NCBI GenBank assembly: GCA_027924645.1
Contig: BSBN01000809.1
Coordinates: 43,740,001-43,804,000, forward strand
DNA: 64,000 bases
Direction of reading: 5' to 3'
DNA from: Cunninghamia lanceolata
Lineage: Eukaryota > Streptophyta > Pinopsida > Cupressales > Cupressaceae
Shown in pieces: positions 59,401-64,000 of this stretch. The notes below the pieces were generated by a model that did not search any database, had not been told where the DNA came from, and was given only the letters and a program-made list of their open reading frames with translations. The stretch's first letter is position 1. The number at the start of each line of letters is the position of its first letter. The translations under genes and the position numbers were made by a program.

Positions 59401-60582
59401 GATCTGGAAGAAGAAGTCTACATTGAACAACCGGATGGATTTCAATTGTCTGATAATAATGATATGGTCTGCAAGTTGAAGAAAGCTTTGTATGGATTGA
59501 AGCAAGCCCCAAGAGCATGGTATGAAAGGTTGGATAAGCATCTTGTGCAGATTGGATTCAACAAAGGTACTGCTGACAGCAACTTATATTTCAAAATTGA
59601 TCATGAAAACATTCTGATTGTTGAAGTGTTTGTGGATGATATCATTTTTGGAGGAAGAGATAGTATGTGTAAAACTTTTGCAAATCAGATGAAAAGTGAG
59701 TTTGAAATGTCTATGCTTGGTGAAATGAATTTCTTCTTGGGTCTGCAAATTACTCAAACAAAAGAAGGGATCTTCATTTCTCAGACCAAATATGTGAAAG
59801 AATTGTTAAAGAAATTTGGTATGGAAGACTCAAAGCCTATGAACACTCCTATGGCAACCGGATGTAAGTTAAGCAAAGATGATGATTCTCCAAAGGCAGA
59901 TCAGACAAAGTATAGATCAATGATTGGTGGATTGTTGTATCTCACTCAAACTAGACCAGATATAATGCAAGCTGTTGGTCTTGTGGCAAGATTCCAGGCT
60001 GATCCTAGAGAATCTCATGTTATGGCAATCAAAAGAATTTTTAGATACTTGAAAGGGACAGTTGAGTATGGTCTATGGTATCCTAGAGATCCGGATTTTT
60101 CTCTTCATGCTTACACAGATGCAGATTGGGCAGGAGATGTGGATGACCGGAAGAGCACTAGTGGTGGAGCATTCTTTTTGGGGAAGAGATTGGTTTCTTG
60201 GCTAAGCAAGAAACAAGATGCAATATCTCTGTCTACAACTGAAGCAGAATACATTGCAGCAGCAGGTAGTTGCACTCAAATCTTGTGGATGAAGCAGATG
60301 CTAAGAGACATCAAAGTTGAATATGAGGAGCCTATCACAATTTTCTGTGATAATTCAAGTGCAATTAATATTTCCAAGAATCCGGTATTGCATTCTAAGA
60401 CTAAGCACATATCTATCAAATTTCACTTTTTGAGAGAACAAGTAAACAAGGAAGAAGTCAGATTGGAGTATGTTCCCTCCAAGGATCAGATTGCAGATAT
60501 TTTTACAAAACCTCTTCCCAAGGACTCTTTTGAATATCTCCGGGAGAAGTTAGGGGTCATGGCCCCTCCGGTGATGAACTAA
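56428..60582 (+). CDS. Ty1/copia Gag-Pol polyprotein (1384 aa, intact)
   Basis: A single open frame. Residues 1-200 form the copia Gag ([13 protein letters not shown] start, [10 protein letters not shown]). A CX2CX4HX4C zinc knuckle spans C273, C276, H281, C286. The aspartic protease active site is D369-S-G. The integrase zinc domain is H493, H498, C527, C530, and the catalytic triad D557, D620, E656 with the usual 35-residue gap. RT has D983 ([10 protein letters not shown]) and the FVDD box (D1070, D1071). RNase H acidic residues fall near D1231, E1274, D1308 and D1357. All expected catalytic residues are present. It encodes particle protein and all enzymes for reverse transcription and integration; processing by its own protease is expected. 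Gag and Pol are fused without a frameshift, normal for copia. The start ATG is the first in the leader frame, 57 bases after the LTR. Confidence 0.97.
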   Translation: MSSYKKDSPKFDGTNFTLWKGRMKCHLECMGKAYLAMISKPYIPPQGGPTTPDETTEAENNLRTKEALLSALNDSDLSNVIDLPTAYEILTKLELLYEGDEFVKSARLQSLKGKFERLKMRDDENITTFMPRVNELVCGIRNAGGTLDENEIVCKILRSLPAVYKIKVAAIDEFRAHTTVTREQLAGKLAAFEMTEFGDDPPKTESAFKASAYVKGKQRFDPGENSSRKMSWYDQARRDMEEEEAETAQLEALIAKRLPRGSGKYEGKLPFKCFNCNKIGHFASRCPERSARSNTHRQRFQKNCYYVHEEDDNEGVTDDESDPGSKSGNEWVFIAIKEEDSLLSESVNHKVVEKALAAQVEEKDDWVIDSGCSHHMTGDKNKFLDLERYEGGMVKFGDNSAGRIRGRGTISFDGKSKTGNVLYVEGLKHNLLSVGQLVDKGYDLRFKNGKCRIFTSSGTEIASGTQTRGNIFHLVGSNKSCLFVQIDQSWLWHRRMCHVNFDNIIKISNTQAMRDLPKLIKPTNSVCKECQLGKQSRVSFKSKDQSSTGLLELVHTDLCGPTRIKSLQGDRYFMLLIDDHSRMMWVTFLKEKSEAFEKFKIFKAMVENQTGLKLKCLRSDRGGEFTSGEFIDFCEKQGIRRQLSAPRTPQQNGVVERKNRTIQEAARTMMLEANVPQMFWKEAISTAVYTLNRVQIRNHTGKTPYELWFGITPTVKYFRVFGSKCYIKRDEDLGKFDARSDEGIFLGYSTQSKAYRCYNKRLRKMTESTNVKVDEGIEKPSRFYEFDEDDQDSVQGTQSSPVKQSQPDPVNQEEELGLNEPDQETAVLDTPKIPRYVKLNHSEDQIIGDRSKGVQTRRNIAQDQNECCLISRIEPKTINEACNDENWTKAMEDELMQIEKNHTWDLVPRPRDRNVIGTKWVFRNKLNEAGEVIRNKARLVCKGYSQIEGIDFEETFAPVARIEAVRLLLAFAAFKDFKVYQMDVKSAFLNGDLEEEVYIEQPDGFQLSDNNDMVCKLKKALYGLKQAPRAWYERLDKHLVQIGFNKGTADSNLYFKIDHENILIVEVFVDDIIFGGRDSMCKTFANQMKSEFEMSMLGEMNFFLGLQITQTKEGIFISQTKYVKELLKKFGMEDSKPMNTPMATGCKLSKDDDSPKADQTKYRSMIGGLLYLTQTRPDIMQAVGLVARFQADPRESHVMAIKRIFRYLKGTVEYGLWYPRDPDFSLHAYTDADWAGDVDDRKSTSGGAFFLGKRLVSWLSKKQDAISLSTTEAEYIAAAGSCTQILWMKQMLRDIKVEYEEPITIFCDNSSAINISKNPVLHSKTKHISIKFHFLREQVNKEEVRLEYVPSKDQIADIFTKPLPKDSFEYLREKLGVMAPPVMN

Positions 60583-60897
60583 GATGCACTGATGTGCATC
60601 AGTCCGGTGGCTATCACAGTCATATCTTGTGATCCGGACTAATGGGGAGCTGCAACTAAGGGGGAGCAGCTGGTATTATTCTGATGCATGAGAGTTGCAA
60701 GTATGAGCCCTTTGCCATTGATGTCAAAGGGGGAGAGAAGACATGTGAAAAACAAGTGGTTGATGATCAAAGGGGGAGCAGCAAAGGAAGACATGTGAGG
60801 AGTTGTTGTTGATAGGGGGAGCTGTGACAGAAAAGAGAAGTTCTTGTCTTGATGGTTTTTCACATCATATGTTGCCATCAATGACAAAGGGGGAGAT
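60583..60897 (+). promoter_or_regulatory. 3' untranslated internal region with five polypurine tracts
   Basis: AAGGGGGAG at 60658-60666, 60727-60735, 60770-60778 and 60887-60895, and TAGGGGGAG at 60813-60821. The last is the functional position next to the LTR. The last tract lies between arms of an imperfect inverted repeat (60872-60887 with 60924-60939). A partial copy of the LTR start lies at 60694-60727. No env-like ORF is present. Confidence 0.9.
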
Positions 60898-62190
60898 TGT
60901 TGCAAGTATGAGGTGAGCCATTGTTGTCATTGATGTCAACATACTCACACTGCATTGACAAGAAGGATTTGATGAGCTTTGTGCTGAGGATATTGAGAAA
61001 ATTAGCCTCAGTCAGGAACAGTGAAGAACAGTGATGAGAAGAAGGTAAATATACTGTATAGGATGAGAACCGGAGGATGCGGATTAAAGGGTTAGTAGAT
61101 ATGAGTCTTAAGATGCTACAGTTAAGATTTCAGAGGTCCGCATGAAGATCTGAAGGAGTTATGGCTGCCGGTATAGAACCGGGTCCGGCAAGTATCCGGA
61201 GGTGACAGAGGATCACAAAAAGGTCCGGTGAGGTCCGGAATTGTATTATCATAATCTGCGGATTGGAAGGAGTGTTTTATATGTCCTTGTGATGTTTCAT
61301 CCTGATTTGTGTGTAATTTGGAGGTCCGGATGTACCTCCTGCATTATGACAGTGGCGACAGACTGTGTTCTTGAAGTTCCGGATGAGGAAGACAAGAGAT
61401 CCCAGTAAGCAGAGAAAGTGCGGATGTATCCGGACATTCAGACAGACTTGTGAAGGTTCTTGAATCATGTTTAAGTTGTGTTGTTGGTCCGCATTGATGG
61501 CAGAGCCCGGAATTGAAGTTATTCTTCCGGATGAAGTTATTGCTCTGTTTAGCCGACCGGATGAGTTGTTCATCCTGCGAATGTTCTTGTGATAGCCGAC
61601 CGGATGTGTTACTCATCTTGCGGATACTCCTATGGTTGTTTGCCGACTTAGATGCTTGTTCCTAAGTCGATGTCTTGTATAAATAATGATTTGTGAATTC
61701 ATTTCAGTGTGGAAGCATGTGGATGAGTATGGAGTAGCGAAGAAAGGTGCGAAAGGCAGAGCAGAGATTGTTGGGCTTAATTGGAACTGATCCGGACATG
61801 GTAGAGATGTCATTCTCCAGTTCAAGACTGTGATTTTTATCACTCTGTAGACAGTGTGTCTCCTTGTAGGCAGTGGGCCTCTTTGTGAGCAGTGTGCTCG
61901 GGCAGTGAGCCCTTATTGGCATGTGCCATTCATTTTTCCTTATTCTTCTAACAGAGAATAATTCTTGGGTTAATCACCCCGTGGTTTTTCCCTTAACCGG
62001 GTTTTCCACGTCAAAATCTTGGTGTTCAATGTGTTGATGCTTATCTGCTCTTGTGTTTATGTATTGTGCTTCCATCAATGATTATTTGATATGCTGCTAA
62101 CTAACAACAGAGAATTAAGTGTTTGAAAGAGAACAAGTTCTATACAACTGATTCACCCCCCCCTCTCAGTTGTATGCCCTAGATCCAACA
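60898..62190 (+). repeat. 3' LTR of the copia element
   Basis: 1293 bp, identical to the 5' LTR except G at 61432 (A at 55612). TATA box at 61678-61685. It supplies 3' end formation for the genomic RNA. Confidence 0.97.
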
Positions 62191-62195
62191 AGGTC
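62191..62195 (+). repeat. Target-site duplication of the copia element, right copy
   Basis: AGGTC, identical to 55073-55077. Confidence 0.95.
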
Positions 62196-63189
62196 CTTGT
62201 AGAATATGATGAACCTTTTGAACAAGAGAACCTTGTAGACCATGATGCATATCTTGATAAAATTGAACATTATCATCATGTGAATGCTTTTAGCCATCCT
62301 ACAACCTCCTATCACCCTTCATCCTCTTATAGGGATATGCCACACAACCTCTCCTGGTTGACCATGCCAAACCCAAAGTCACAATCCTAAGAGGTCCCCA
62401 ATTTCCTCCCAATGATCATGAGAACCTTGTAGATCATGATGCATTTTGAACAACAAGATGAAATACAAATACTTCAACATATGTGGAAATCCATCCCAAC
62501 ACAAGAGAAAAAGATCCTAGCCCAACAACAATTTCAAACACAACAACAAGCCCTCATTCAACAACTCCTAGCCACCCACCAATCCCAAACCCAACAAACA
62601 CAACCACAACATCAACAAATTCCACCTCAATCCTATGTGTCACCTCCATCATCATACCAACCTAGTCCATCCACATATCACATGTCAATTCTATAGATCA
62701 ACCTATCCCACTTATTTCAATATCAATCAATATCCATATCAATCCATACCCAAAGATCATCCAACTACTTATTCCAACATTTCTGCTCATCATCAAATCC
62801 ATTTACAAGACTATCAAGTTCCTTCGCAACAAGAACGTGCAAGTCCAAGTTACCCTTTTCACCAAGATCAAGTGTCCTTAAGTCCTTATGTTACATTTGA
62901 TGAGGGGAACACCACTCTAGATTATGCATCTTATGGGTATCCTTCATCATCATCCAATCGAATGCCTATCCAAGAGCCTACTAGTCCTATCCCAACACCA
63001 CCATGTAATCCCAATCCTAATTCATCGGTCCATCCACCTTCTAATCCATCAATCCCTTCATTACCCTCACCACCATCTAATCCTCCAACTTCACATCCTA
63101 AATTTAAATCACCTCTCTTAAATGACCTCTATAGATGTACTATGAACTATATTACAAAGACAAACCTATATGCCATCCCTCTCTATTAA
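62196..63189 (+). pseudogene. 3' part of the split ORF: unrecognised Gln/Pro/Ser-rich protein
   Basis: Continues the frame of 54976-55077 (EYDEPFEQENLVDHDAYL) to TAA at 62388-62390. The same frame goes on through a TAG near 62430 into a Gln-rich segment (62436-62696). After a frameshift near 62690 a Tyr/Pro/Ser/His-rich frame runs to the stop at 63187-63189. In total about 365 codons of low-complexity protein. It looks like the Gag-proximal spacer of a Ty3-type or non-autonomous element and shares an ordering with 6822-7400. No domain is recognised; it lies between the two R repeats. Confidence 0.5.
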
Positions 63190-63282
63190 GTTTGATCACT
63201 CCAAATCCTAATCCATTTCCTCCTATTATCCATTCACCTAATCCTAGACATTCACCCTTCATTGATACATATTGATAGTAAA

Positions 63283-63541
63283 ATAGAGTTTTAAATTGTT
63301 CTTAAGGTTTGTGACAATCATCTAGTGTTAAGATCTAGTGCAAATTAAGACTATTTAGACTTTAAATTAAATGGGCTTAGTCTGAAGCTAAATAACACAC
63401 ATAAGAGTCAAGTGACTAACAACTAAATATAAAACAACAATTGCAAATAGGAAATAGGAAACAAAATCAAGCTAGTTCACCATCAACTAATATCTTTTTT
63501 CTAGCTAGATCATCCCTACAATCACAAGTTAAACAAATCAT
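63283..63541 (+). repeat. Direct repeat R, right copy
   Basis: Matches 54402-54657 with small indels (for example ATCATCTAGTGTTAAGATCT here against ATCATAGTGTTAAGAT). Confidence 0.8.
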
Positions 63542-64000
63542 CCTAACCTTCTTACCTCATCATCTATCTTAAAAGTGGAAGATTTAATCATTACCACATG
63601 GTTATATGTCTCTTTAATTATCTAGATAATGCAATTGAATCTCTAGAGGAGTCTAATTTTATTGTCCCTTTGTAGTTCATTGTCCCTCATGATAAGTCTG
63701 TTATTGGTTTAAGGCTATCTTAAAGGTCCATATAACAATCTAGGAATTTAATAACAATTAATGTTCAGTCCTTAATGGTCATGACAATATTATACAAGAT
63801 ACTAAAGTTCACATTCAATGATTTCCTCTTTCCTATCAAATGGTAAGGATTCACTCAAATTTTCACATACTCTTGAACACATATCCAATTTATGAATTAA
63901 TGATTGATCCAATGCTCAAACCAATGCAAGCATGACTATTGTTTGTTGACCAAGCTTATTAGTCATATTTAGTTAGAGAAATTCATCCAAAACCATTACA
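63542..64000. other. Intergenic, no gene recognised
   Basis: Sequence after repeat R with only short ORFs. Nothing recognised. Confidence 0.5.

Larger units (their letters stand above)
55078..62190 (+). mobile_element. Complete young Sirevirus-like Ty1/copia retrotransposon (7113 bp)
   Basis: Two 1293-bp LTRs (TG...CA), a tRNA-iMet primer site, an uninterrupted gag-pol of 1384 codons, five polypurine tracts and a 5-bp target duplication. The LTRs differ at a single base (A at 55612, G at 61432), so insertion is very recent. Order protease-integrase-RT-RNase H is copia. Repeated AAGGGGGAG tracts and the LTR style point to Sirevirus, though no env-like ORF is present. It has all visible parts for autonomous retrotransposition. 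Confidence 0.97.

Overview
The window looks like heterochromatic DNA from a large-genome seed plant, most probably a gymnosperm. That is inference from content: no host gene, tRNA or rRNA is recognisable in 64 kb, unique sequence is very AT-rich, and all recognisable coding sequence belongs to plant retroelements (Ty1/copia of Sirevirus type, Ty3/gypsy, and plant L1-type LINEs) of very different ages. No species can be named from the sequence alone.

Layout. 1-2686: 3' end of an old Sirevirus-like copia element with a 2.0 kb LTR. 2687-10257: AT-rich DNA with a dispersed repeat (copy 2 near 41.6 kb), a 360-bp tandem duplication and traces of a TE ORF. 10258-11770: probable Ty3-type LTR start plus a GC-rich short tandem repeat. 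11770-14905: 5'-truncated LINE (F, + strand) with an unusual third ORF. 18838-25822: full-length LINE (A, + strand) bounded by an 11-bp target duplication, carrying ORF1, ORF2 and a third ORF. 26895-33044: full-length LINE (C, - strand) bounded by a 17-bp target duplication, with an open ORF1 and an ORF2 broken only by stop codons. 33-49 kb: AT-rich DNA with a 298-bp satellite, a dispersed repeat pair, a recurrent CACATATAA motif, a LINE RT fragment, a GC-richer duplicated island and a ladder of hairpins. 50391-54140: remnants of two Ty3/gypsy elements (PBS plus gag, then an Athila/Tat-like pol piece). 54402-63541: an unrecognised element with direct repeats at both ends, split by a complete, very young Sirevirus-like copia element (55078-62190, target duplication AGGTC, LTRs differing at one of 1293 positions, one open 1384-codon gag-pol frame).

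How the parts relate. The copia element has every part needed for a retrotransposition cycle: LTR promoter with TATA box, tRNA-iMet primer site, Gag, protease, integrase, RT, RNase H and five polypurine tracts. It may be recently or currently active. The LINEs are inactive. Their decay is patterned: frames are largely preserved and the lesions are mostly TAG and TGA at places where Gln or Arg fits, as expected from C-to-T decay of methylated CAG and CGA. The single LTR difference in the young element is also a CpG transition (CCGG to CCAG).

The most unusual signal is the third ORF lying between the RNase H end of ORF2 and the 3' end in LINE A (inside the target duplication) and, with different content, in LINE F. 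LINE C, which sits next to LINE A, has none.
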